From the NCBI RefSeq assembly GCF_000321225.1, contig NW_004451408.1:19134-83133 (forward strand): a stretch of 64,000 bases of DNA, in the 5' to 3' direction. The notes beneath the pieces were generated by a model. The model made no database searches, was not told the origin of the DNA, and worked only from the letters and a program-made list of their open reading frames with translations. This document shows, one piece after another, positions 47,147 to 55,632 of the stretch. Position numbers and translations under genes: made by a program. Origin of the DNA: Odobenus rosmarus divergens. Its lineage: Eukaryota; Chordata; Mammalia; Carnivora; Odobenidae. How positions within the stretch are numbered: position 1 is the stretch's first letter; each line of letters opens with the position of its first letter.

Positions 47147-47336
47147 GGGGTGCCTGGGTGGCTCAGTCGTTAAACGTCTGCCTTCGGCTCAGATCATGAT
47201 CCCAGGGTCCTGGGATCAAGCCCCACATCGGGCTCCCGCGGGAAGCCTGCCTCTCCCTCTCCCACTCCCCCTGCTTGTGTTCCCTCTCTCACTGTGTCTC
47301 TCTGTCAAATAAATAAGTAAAATCTTTTTAAAAAAT
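47147..47336 (+). repeat. CAN SINE, arctoid subtype, with 15-base target-site duplication
   Basis: GGGGTGCCTGGGTGGCTCAG through the CGCGGGAAGCCTGCCTCTCC block to AAATAAATAAGTAAAATC and an A-rich tail. Flanked by perfect copies of AAAAATAAAAATCCC (47132-47146 and 47337-47351). Compared with the copy at 22259 it lacks six bases in the 'CTCCCTGCTCCGCGGG' segment. Confidence 0.97.
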
Positions 47337-47351
47337 AAAAATAAAAATCCC

Positions 47352-47484
47352 AATGAAGTTAGTCTGAATTTTCAAAACGTAAATACAAACTTCAGGCTAA
47401 TTCGTTCAATGCTAAGTACCGATCTGTTTGCCCTCGCAGGCCTGAGGCAGGAAATCTAGAAGAGAAACACTTTGGTGTCCAAAA
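47352..47484. other. Unique sequence
   Basis: Short gap. Nothing recognised. Confidence 0.5.
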
Positions 47485-47590
47485 TACAGCAAAACCATGA
47501 ATGTACTTACTACCATTAAACTGTACACCTACAAATGGTCAAGACAGTATAAATTTTATGTGATGTGTATCTTACCACGATTTTTAGAAA
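47485..47590 (+). mobile_element. L1M 3' tail fragment
   Basis: 'GAATGTACTTACTACCATTAAACTGTACACCTACAAATGGTCAAGACAGTATAAATTTTATGTGATGTGTATCTTACCACGATTTTTAG' is the typical last 90 bases of old L1 3' UTRs (CTGAACTGTACACTTAAAAATGGTTAAGATGGTAAATTTTATGTTATGTATATTTTACCACAAT). Confidence 0.85.
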
Positions 47591-48409
47591 TTAGGAAAAA
47601 AATTCCAGCAAACTCCTGAAAAGTTATCCCTGAAGCTGAATGTAGAGAAGCCAAAACCAGTGGTTAGAAGGAGCAAATGGCTGCACGGGATGTGAAAAAG
47701 TAGCAATAACTCCGAGGTCTCCTCTGGGGCCTCACGTTCTAGCCTGTGATTTTCCACTTTGCCTTTCTTCATGCCGCAGCCAACATAGCCGGTTGATGAC
47801 TTCCTAGTCAAAGCTGCTTTTCAGTTACATTGTGCTGCAGTAACACCTGACCTGTGCACCTACTGATGCCTCCACATGGCAGACCCCCCCTACCCCCCCA
47901 CCCCCCGCCCCAGGAACTTCCCTGCAATTTTACTACTCTTCACCAAATTGCTTTATTCATGCTGTGTTGCCTCGTTTGTTCTAGCCTGTCCTAGATGCTC
48001 CACTATCCGCCTCCAGTCCAGAGCAGAAAAAGACAGCAAGACACATACTTTTCCAACAAGTTGCTTTACAGATTTAAGGGAGAACCAGGGCTGCATTGAG
48101 ATGAGAGAAGCAGCTTCTGGACAACTCCTATCTTAAAATGATGCAAAGTAACAAGGTAATCATGAGCCGAAACAAGAATCCAAAATCAGGCTTTGAAAAT
48201 TAGCCTGTGTGTGTATTCGGTTGAGATTTCACATAGTATTTAGAATACTTATTCTCAGCCCTGAATGTAGAAAAGCATTTGGTTGAAAACAAAAGTCCTT
48301 GAAGACTAAATGAATAAATAAATAAAAATCCTCCTGTTGTATACAAAATTGCTAAGCATAGCAATCTGCAAAAGAAAAGAAAAATGATCATCGCTAAGGT
48401 ATTCCCTGA
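47591..48409. other. Unique sequence with C-rich run
   Basis: A C-rich stretch (CCCCCCTACCCCCCCACCCCCCGCCCC) lies at 47885-47911. The 86-codon frame crossing it is a compositional artefact. Nothing else recognised. Confidence 0.5.
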
Positions 48410-48500
48410 ACATCTGCTATCCACTGAGCAATTTTCTGGGCACCGCAGGAGATAAGGTGCAAGTAACATGGCCAGGTCCCTTACAAAGTTTGCCTTCTTT
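48410..48500 (-). repeat. L2 3'-end fragment, reverse orientation (weak)
   Basis: 'CATCTGCTATCCACTGAGCAATTTTCTGGGCACCGCAGGAGATAAGGTGCAAGTAACATGGCCAGGTCCCTTACAAAG' loosely follows the reverse-complement L2 end (GTGCCAGGCACTGTGCTAGGCGCTGGGGATACA...GTCCCTGCCC). Confidence 0.5.
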
Positions 48501-49299
48501 TTAAGTCAAGACTAGCCGCCAAGACTTCCTTGATACAAGGTAGTGGTTACATCAGAGTTTAGCTCCTGCTCTTCAGTGCTGTGGGTGTGCGGTGATGGGA
48601 GGAGTGTCCAGTGTGCGATGTCCCTACTGTACTATTGATCCGTCTGGGCAGCATCGTGGACAAAGGCGCACGTGGTACTTAAAGCCTGGGAGAGGGATGT
48701 GTTTGGGGAGGAGGTTGGCACGTATTCACAACGGGGTCTCAAACATTCTGATTGATTCACTGAGTCTATCCCATAAAGCCTGTGTCAAATGATGTCTGTT
48801 GAGAGCTTCCTAGTTTGAAGACCTATCATCATTCCCACAGTCTCAGGATGACAATGTAGCCACCGCTCAGGATGCAACCTCACATTGTCTTCTCATGGTC
48901 CTTTCTCCCCCAGACATTGTTCTTTCCAAACAGACATGGTAGACTCAGAAATACAAGGTTCTTGGTCACAGTCAAGCAGCAAAACAGAAAGTTAATAATG
49001 ACAGCACTCTATGAAGCAAGCTAAGGGGGAAGAACTGAATTCTTTACGAAATAATGCCAGGAAAGAAATAGAAGAGCTTCCTAAGTATAAATAAAATGGA
49101 AGAAATCTTTAATGAGCAAGAATGACTTTATATTTGTTTTATCTATGAATCATTTTCAATTAGAAAAAAATATAAATGCTCATATTTCCACCACCCATAT
49201 TTAATAGATATTTATATTTGTCCACATAAAACAATTTCAATTTAAATAACTGTCCCCACCAAAAAATGGTATAAACAAAATTAATATTAAATGATAAAT
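48501..49299. other. Unique sequence
   Basis: No gene or recognised repeat. AT-rich from 49080 onward, grading into the L1-like segment. Confidence 0.5.
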
Positions 49300-49835
49300 A
49301 GGAAAATGTACTTGCAAATAATATGAAGGTTTAATATTTTTAATATGTAAAGAATTGCCATAAATTAATAAGAAAAACAGTAACGTCTAATATAAAGATA
49401 GGCTGGTGCAATTAGACAAGGCTCAGGAAAATGGAACTGGCTAATGAAAACATTAGAAAATGGTTAGTCTTACTGGTTACGAAGTACTAATAACCACAGG
49501 TATGCAAATTAAAACAACGAGCTACTACTTTTAAGTACTGGTACGAGTGTGGAGAGGTGATGCTCTCATAAGCTCGTAGTTAGGAATGTAAATCGGGTTA
49601 CTTTTCAGGAAAGCAGTTTTTAAATATATGCATAAACATTTTAAGTATATACACTTTGACCCAGTTAATTTTTACTTCCAGGAATCTTCTCTAACGAAAT
49701 AATCACATACTCGGGAGAATTTAAGCACCAAAAATAGTTCATTGTAACATTATTTGTAATTGTAAAAATTGAAAACAATTTAAACACCCAAAATAGAAGA
49801 ATGGGTAACTAAATTCAGAGCAGTCAGCTCTAGAT
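49300..49835 (+). mobile_element. Ancient L1/HAL1-like 3' ORF2 region
   Basis: 'CTAATGAAAACATTAGAAAATGGTTAGTCTTACTGG', 'TATGCAAATTAAAACAACGAGCTACTACTTTTAAG', 'CACTTTGACCCAGTTAATTTTTACTTCCAGGAATCTTCTCTAACGAAATAATCACA', 'AACATTATTTGTAATTGTAAAAATTGAAAACAATTTAAACACCCAAAATAGAAGAATGGGTAACTAAAT' follow the L1M/HAL1 3' region in order. Very diverged and fragmentary. Confidence 0.8.
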
Positions 49836-51113
49836 GTGTTAGTGTGTCCAGATGTGCATGCCTGCCTGTGTGGGTTATGATGGGTGCCGAAGATTTTTTA
49901 ATCAATCAGTAAGTCAATTAATGATTAATTGATAATGTTTTTAGAGAAAACTCCCCTTTTTTTTCTAGCTCCCTTGAATGGGTTTATCATCCCTGCAATC
50001 ACACAAATTAAAAAAAAAAAAGATAGCCTCATTTTACAAATTTTAAAAATGAGGCCCACCCCCCACCCCCTTCCCAGGGTCTGACAGCCAATAAACGGCT
50101 TCTATGACACTGGAGGCCACCTTCCTGCAACATTACCCTGCCTTTGAGAGAATGCTGTTCCTAAACACAATCACCAAGTACTAACGCAGCTTCACATTTG
50201 TTAAACAATGAGTTTAACACAGAGAAGAAAATTATATGCTTTAATGTTTTGTAGCAATGAATCACAATATTTATTAATAATTCCTTAATAATGAGGAATT
50301 ACAGCAATGTGCCTTTTGACATTACATCAGAAAGATAATGTAATAAATTTTTATGTTAAAGAAACTGCTGGAAAAGAATGTCCAGAAAGGTAGTATTTAT
50401 GAGTAAAGGAAAGTCTCAGGGAAATTAAAATCTGAAGGCTTTATTTTTACATTAAAAAGAAGAAGAGGAAATAAGCTATTACAGAGTTCAAATGAGATAA
50501 TGGTAAATGGTTTTTCCAGCTATTTAATTAGAAAAATCTGCAGACGAGGATACTTGTTTTGAAGCTCTGCATGAATACAAATGAGCACATCGCATTACAG
50601 CAACGTCCATCCAAGAGCATCATATTCTATTATTTCCATTTTTTTCGGGAGAGAGGAACTGCTTTTCTAACCACCCTCCGCTTTCCAGGGAAACTGTGAG
50701 AAAGCATGAGTAGCAATCATTAGAGCGTCTATGACAGAAGGCCTCCTGAGCTCAACAAGCTCACGGCTGCAAAGGAACCCTCGCGCTGGCCGGGCTGGGA
50801 TGGTTATGAAAACCGGCACCAAAACCAGTTAACAAAAGGTGAGAACAAACTAGAATATTTAATATAAAAATCAACAGTCCTCCCTGTGTCCACTTTCCCG
50901 GAGTCCACACCGAGGCACATGCAGATTAGCACCATAGTTTATTCTGAATGGTTTTTCCCAAATCCTTAATAAGTGATGGCTTAAACATCAAAATGGGATC
51001 CCCTAGAATAATCAGTTGGGGAAACACTCTATCATTATATGTCCTTGTGGAGTGTCTCTTGAGGATGATAAAGTCCTAGAACAAAGAAACATAGTTAACA
51101 TTTCAGACTCCAT
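49836..51113. other. Unique AT-rich sequence, candidate conserved non-coding region
   Basis: No repeat family recognised apart from simple A and C runs near 50009-50080. The 50200-50700 part has TTTAATTAG, TGCATGAATACAAAT and other homeodomain/POU-like motifs and lacks repeat landmarks. Frames do not exceed 60 codons. Confidence 0.5.
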
Positions 51114-51493
51114 TGTTGTGGACTGAATTGTGTTCCTCCGAAATTCCTGTTAAAGCCTTAACTTCCAATGAAACCTTGAGGGTGTTTGGAGATAGGGAAA
51201 TAAGGCGATAATCAAGGTTAAATGAGATTATGAGGGTGAGGCCCTCATCCCTGAAGACTGACGTCCCTGCAAGAAGAGGAGGAGATACCAGCAGTGCCCA
51301 CACCCAGAGGAAAGGTCATGGTGAGGACACAGCACAAGGGAAACCATCTGCAAGCCAGGAAGAGAGGCCTCACTAAAAACCAACCTAGCCAGCATTTAGA
51401 TCTTCAACTTGCAGAACCGTGAGAAGATGAGTTTCATCGTTGAAGTCATCCAGCCTGCGGTATTCTGTATGGCAGCCCAAACAGACAAATACA
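51114..51493 (+). mobile_element. Solo MaLR LTR (MLT1-like)
   Basis: Begins TGTTGTGGACTGAATTGTGTTCCTCCGAAATTCC, has 'GAGGGTGTTTGGAGATAGGGAAATAAGGCGATAATCAAGGTTAAATGAGATTATGAGGGTGAGGCCCTCATCC', 'AGAAGAGGAGGAGATACCAG', 'GAAAGGTCATGGTGAGGACACAGC', 'AGAACCGTGAG', and ends 'GGCAGCCCAAACAGACAAATACA'. Near full length, no internal sequence attached, so a solo LTR. Confidence 0.9.
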
Positions 51494-51674
51494 CCAGTAT
51501 TTCCCACACTTACTTGAACACAGAACACTCAGGTCCCAGCACTCAACAGTACCATCTCTCAAAACGGTTCAGAAAACATCGCCCAGTGTAACTCAAAGAA
51601 TTAAATTATAGCTATCTCCACACACCTGGGTAGGAAACACTTGGGCCTTCACAGTTCAACAGCATAGAAGAGTA

Positions 51675-52170
51675 CAGGTTTCCCCCGCTCTCCAAAAGTA
51701 GAACATTCCTCCGAAAACTTTGCTAAGCAGAAACGGCGTAAAGCGAGGAAGCAATTACCATTAATTTATACGGAAAATGTTTTTGAGCATCCCAGACCCA
51801 AAAGATAACACCTCTTAGGCTTTTCTGATACCTTAGGCCACATTTTGCTGACGCTGCACAAAATCAATAGAGAGAAAGCACAGGTCCTCACATACACGGG
51901 TCCAAGGCACGGCGGCCCAACGCTCAGATGCTGAGTGCAGTTCCCAAGGAAGGGGCTCGGGGGCGCCACTCTTGCTGCTGGGGGTGCGTGCTGCCTCTAT
52001 ACCGGCTGGCTGCAAAGCAAATGGGGCTCTTTTTGCTTTTCACCTTTTTTCATAAAAGTGAAAATTCCCTTTGGATTTCTTAGTAAACAACAACAGGGCA
52101 AGTCCTCACGTCGGCCTTTTGTAAAAGCAAAGTGGCGTAACACAAACTTTCCAAATCAGGGGGATACCTC
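51675..52170. mobile_element. Tigger-like (Tc1/mariner) non-autonomous DNA transposon with terminal inverted repeats
   Basis: Left end CAGGTTTCCCCCGCTCTCCA continues with AAAGTAGAACATTCC and AGCAGAAACGGCGTAAAGCG. The right end, reverse-complemented, reads GAGGTATCCCCCTGATTTGG then AAAGTTTGTGTTACGCC and TTTGCTTTTACAAAAGG. The element is flanked on both sides by TA (51673-51674, 52171-52172), the target duplication expected of Tc1/mariner/pogo elements. About 500 bases with no transposase frame, so a MITE. The superfamily call rests on the CAGG...CCCC end and TA flanks; the named family is unresolved. Confidence 0.75.
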
Positions 52171-52324
52171 TATTGTTTTCTTCTTGTTCACTCTCTTTGT
52201 TAAGAAGGCAAGTAAGAACTGTATCTGTCAAAATTGGGTGCATCGGCAACAATGCCTAAAAGATTAACCTTCCCCTGTCTGCAAGCTTCCATGACACAGC
52301 ACTGTTCATCATCGATGGTGATAT
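52171..52324. other. Unique sequence
   Basis: Short gap between the transposon and the MIR. Nothing recognised. Confidence 0.5.
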
Positions 52325-52785
52325 TTGTTAGCACTTATTCCAGACACTCACTGAGGCCCTGAATGAAGCACAGCACAGGCATTAGTCATGTGCTCGTCCC
52401 AACAGCCCCAGCCCCTAGTGACTGGTACCTACTTCGTAAAAGACCGTAAAAGAAGAGTATGTTGACCAAGGCCACACAACTAACAAGTGGCAGATATGGG
52501 ATATAAATCCAGGTCTTCAGGGCGCCTGGATAGCTCAGGAGGTTGAGTATCTGCCTCTTGATTTTGGCTCAGGTCATGAGATCGAGCCCTGGGTCAGGCT
52601 CTGCACTGGGCATGGGGACTGCTTAAGGTTCTCTCTCTCTCTCTGCTCCTCCACCCCTCCCCATTAGCTTGTTTGCTCTCTCTGTCTTTCTAAAAATAAA
52701 TAAATAAATAAACAAACAAACAAATAAATAAATCCAGGCCCTCTGAAGACACCATCCATGCTCACCCACATACTACTCTCCATTG
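52325..52785 (-). repeat. MIR SINE, reverse orientation, split by a CAN SINE
   Basis: Left part (52325-52519): 'GTTAGCACTTATTCCAGACACTCACTGAGGCC ... GGTACCTACTTCGTAAAAGACCGTAAAAGAAGAGTATGTTGACCAAGGCCACACAACTAACAAGTGGCAGATATGGGATATAAATCCAGG'. After the SINE the remaining 'AGGCCCTCTGAAGACACCATCCATGCTCACCCACATACTACTCTCC' completes the tRNA-related end. Confidence 0.85.
52520..52727 (+). repeat. CAN SINE inserted in the MIR
   Basis: GGGCGCCTGGATAGCTCAGG, ATCTGCCTCTTGATTTTGGC, TGGGCATGGGGACTGCTTAAGG, a CT-rich middle and an expanded (AAAT)n(AAAC)n tail. Flanks ATAAATCCAGG (52503-52513 and 52728-52738) are identical. Older SINE body type. Confidence 0.95.
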
Positions 52786-53206
52786 CCTTCTTTCCTCTCT
52801 TGGGGAACTGATCTAAGTCGAACTGGTCACTCGACAAGAGTCGGCTCTTTTGGTAAATAGTGAGGCTTGGAGATTAAAGGTGATATTCACCTATCCAATT
52901 GTGCCACCTGTATATTATTGATTAAACAAACAAACAAACATACAGTCTCACAACCTGGCACTGGAAGCTGGATGAATCCCTTTTCTCTGTTCTCGGGCTC
53001 ATCGGGCTCACCAGCTCATGAGCAAACACTTGGCATGAGAGGTTCACTTGGGGGCAGACACAGGAGACTCTAGCAGCAGACTCAGCTAGACCCCTGGTTG
53101 GATCCGGCCGCGGAGTTCTCTGTGGAACATGTGACCAGGCCCAGTAGTGTTCTTACATCTCATTCTGGCAAGGGTAATGGGGACAGAAATTGGCCAGCCA
53201 TACAGC
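52786..53206. other. Unique sequence
   Basis: Contains a short (CAAA)n run at 52926-52940. No gene or family repeat recognised. Confidence 0.5.
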
Positions 53207-53408
53207 TTTTTTTTTTTTTAAGATTTTATTTATTTATTCGACAAAGACAGAGACAGCGAGAGAGGGAACACAAGCAGGGGGAGTGGGAGAGGGAGAAGCA
53301 GACTTCCCGCTGAGCAGGGAGCCTGATGCGGGGCTCCATTCCAGGACCCTGGGATCATGATCTGAGCCGAAGGCAGACGCTTAATGACTGAGCCACCCAG
53401 GCGCCCCC
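53207..53408 (-). repeat. CAN SINE, young subtype, with target-site duplication
   Basis: Minus strand: GGGGGCGCCTGGGTGGCTCAG through GGAGCCCCGCATCAGGCTCC and GCTTGTGTTCCCTCTCTCGC to AATAAATAAATAAAATCT. Flanked by GGCCAGCCATACAGC (53192-53206) and GGCCAGCCATACATC (53409-53423), 14 of 15 matching. Confidence 0.97.
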
Positions 53409-53588
53409 GGCCAGCCATACATCTTGAATACAATCCATACCACCAATTATATACATATATATTTCTACCATTCTTCATCTCAATTAACAAACTTTCTAGA
53501 GTAGATTTCTATAGTGACATGTGAAGATACGATTGCCATCTCTGAAGCTGGGATTCCTCATTTGGTGCTTCAAATGCTAATAGCTACT

Positions 53589-54034
53589 TGTATGAGTCAG
53601 GCTTGTCCAAACAGAACCAACAGGATATGTCTATACAGACTTATTCTAAGGAATGATGGTGGAGGCTTGAGGAGTCCAAAGTCTGATGGGGGAGTCTGGC
53701 AGGCTGGAGACTCAGGAAAGAGTTGAGTTTGAGTCCAAAGGCAGTCTGCTGGGGAACCAGGAAGAACAGATTTTGCATTAGAAGCTGTAAGGCAGACTGT
53801 GGGCAGAATTCCTTACTGCTTGAGAGAGGTCAATCTCTGTTCTATGAAGGCATTCAACTAATTGGATAAGGCCCACCCACATCATGAAAGGTATTCAGCT
53901 TTACTCAAATTCCACCTATTTAAATGATAATCTCATTTGAAAAAATACCTTCACAGAAACATCCAGAATAATGCTTGACCAAGTATCTGGGCACTGTGTC
54001 CCAGCCAAGCTGACAAATAAAATTAACCATCATA
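53589..54034 (-). mobile_element. ERVL-type LTR (MLT2-like), reverse orientation
   Basis: 'TGTATGAGTCAGGCTTGTCCAAACAGAACCAACAGGATATG', 'GAGGCTTGAGGAGTCCAAAGTCTG', 'GGCAGGCTGGAGACTCAGGAAAGAGTTG', 'GGCAGTCTGCTGG', 'CTAATTGGATAAGGCCCACCCACATCATG', 'GCTTGACCAAGTATCTGGGCACTGTG' and 'GCTGACAAATAAAATTAACCATCATA' give a near-complete LTR. It is the same family as 34102-35013 but uninterrupted and with no expanded microsatellite. Confidence 0.8.
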
Positions 54035-54086
54035 CCAGCCCAATAATAACTACCCATACATTATACTATTTATACTAAAGTATTTT

Positions 54087-54504
54087 TATAAAGATTTTAT
54101 TTATTAAGAGAGAGAAAGTGTGCACAAGCGGGGGGAGGGGCAGAAGCAGAGGGAGAGAGAGAATCTCCAGCAGACTCCCCGCTGATCTTGGAGAACCCAA
54201 TGCGGAGCTCAATCCCAAGACTCGGAGATCATGACTTGAGCCAAAATCAAGAGTCAGGGCGCCTGGCTGGCTCAGTTGGTTAAGTGACTGCCTTCAGCTC
54301 AGGTCATGATCTCAGAGTCCCAGGATCAAGTCCCCGCATCGGGCTCCCTGCTCAGCAGGCAGTCGGCTTCTCCCTCTAACCCTACCCCACTCTCGTGCCC
54401 TCTCTCTCACTCTCTTTCTCTCTCTCTCAAATAAATAAATAAAATCTTTTAAAAAAAAAACTCAAGAGTCAGACACTTAAGCGACTGAGCTATCTGGGTT
54501 CTCC
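54087..54504 (-). repeat. CAN SINE (older subtype) interrupted by a younger CAN SINE
   Basis: The outer element on the minus strand starts GGAGAACCCAGATAGCTCAG at its right end and ends in AATAAATAAAATC at the left. It is framed by a perfect 16-base duplication TATACTAAAGTATTTT (54071-54086 and 54505-54520). Bases 54257-54461 are a second SINE in the opposite orientation. Confidence 0.96.
54257..54461 (+). repeat. CAN SINE nested inside another CAN SINE
   Basis: GGGCGCCTGGCTGGCTCAGT, CTGCCTTCAGCTCAGGTCAT, CCCGCATCGGGCTCCCTGCT, CAGCAGGCAGTCGGCTTCTC, AAATAAATAAATAAAATC plus poly-A. The host sequence TCAAGAGTCA is duplicated at 54247-54256 and 54462-54471, showing insertion into the older SINE. 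Confidence 0.97.
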
Positions 54505-54520
54505 TATACTAAAGTATTTT

Positions 54521-55061
54521 AAATATATCTCTACACTGTACTCCTGAGATCAGATTGAGCTCACATAACAAATACTGACCCCCTAAAATCCAGGGCTTAG
54601 AAGAATAAGTTTATTGCTCTCTCGTAACACAAAGCCCGGCGGGAGGGCTCCAGGCCTACTGCCGTCTGCTGTATGACATCACTGAGAGCCCCAGGCCCAC
54701 GGCAGCTCTGCTGTCTGACACCCCAGCTTCCAGGGCTGCTCTAGCCACTGAAGCCCACGGGCCTGGAGAAGCAGCACGGTCTACCACGGCCCTACTGGCC
54801 AGGCTGGGGAGGAGCCCACGCCACCACAAGGGAAACTGGAGAATGCCATCTGGCTGTGTGCACAGGCAGCACAGGATGGCTAGTGGTCTCAGCCTCACAC
54901 ACAGTATAATACCTGATGTTCCCAGAAAGCAGAAGCACCATCCATATTTGACCTTCACATTAGTATGCCCCCTTTCATTTTCTTCAGAGCATTTACTTCT
55001 CTTCAAAATTATCTTATTCATTTAATAGTTTACTTATCTGGTTCGCAGGACGGAGGCAAAA
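54521..55061. other. Unique sequence
   Basis: No repeat recognised with confidence. The start, 'AACAAATACTGACCCCCTAAAATCCAGGGCTTAGAAGAATAAGTTTATTGCTCTC', resembles the first bases of a MaLR-type LTR in reverse, but the remainder does not follow. The minus-strand frame at 54656-55021 (121 codons) has no domain. Confidence 0.45.
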
Positions 55062-55632
55062 TGATGGTTCAGCGGGTGGGCTCTGGATCAGACTGCATGG
55101 GGTCTATCCTGTGTGACCTTGGGCAGGTTGTTTAACTCTTGGAGTCTGTTTTTTGCATCCGTACCCAGCTCTGAGGAACACTGACAGCTGATGGCTCTTC
55201 AGCTGCTGAGAGCTGGCCTTGCCCAGAATCACACCCCCTCCTGGGGGGTTCTGACATCCACTGACCATTGAGGGGCCTGGGGGATGTAAAAACCTTGTCC
55301 CCTTGCCTCAAAGGGGACCTCTGTGAAATGCCTTCCGAACTCCAGAGCTCCCTCGGGGATCCGTAGAGACCTTTGCTGCAGCTACCTGGCTTTGCAACCC
55401 CTCCCCCTCCCTCTGTCCTGGCCCCATGGCCTCCACTCCCCACTCCCCTGGGTCGCAAGGGCATTCCCCCATAAACTTCCTGCACATACCTCTCCATCTC
55501 AAAGTCTGATTCCTGGAGAATCGACCTAAGGCATAGTGGCGTAGACTTGTGAGGATTCAAGGAGATAAGCCATGTAAAGCACTCAGAAAAGAGCATGGCT
55601 CCCAGGAAGCAATTCAATGAGTATTTGTTGAG
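55062..55632 (+). repeat. MIR SINE split by an LTR-like insertion
   Basis: Left piece 55062-55159: 'GGTTCAGCGGGTGGGCTCTGGATCAGACTGCATGGGGTC ... TGTGTGACCTTGGGCAGGTTGTTTAACTCTTGG'. Right piece from about 55541: 'GTAGACTTGTGAGGATTCAAGGAGATAAGCCATGTAAAGCACTCAGAAAAGAGCATGGCTCCC ... GTATTTGTTGAG'. Together they make one MIR with about 380 foreign bases between. Confidence 0.85.
55160..55540 (+). mobile_element. LTR-like insertion in MIR (family unresolved)
   Basis: Lies between two halves of a MIR, so it is an insertion. It ends 'CATAAACTTCCTGCACATACCTCTCCATCTCAAAGTCTGATTCCTGGAGAATCGACCTAAGGCA', similar to LTRs ending '...GTCTGCTTCTGGGGGAACCCAACCTAAGACA', and contains an ATAAA polyadenylation-like signal near that end. 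Frames inside (161 codons minus at 55132-55617) span both the MIR and the insertion and are chance. Confidence 0.6.

Noticed and set aside
47885..47911. C-rich run considered as a quadruplex/i-motif or CpG island
   Set aside because: It is short, with almost no CpG and no promoter context.
55132..55617. 161-codon minus-strand frame
   Set aside because: It spans both MIR and LTR-like sequence, so it is a product of two unrelated repeats.
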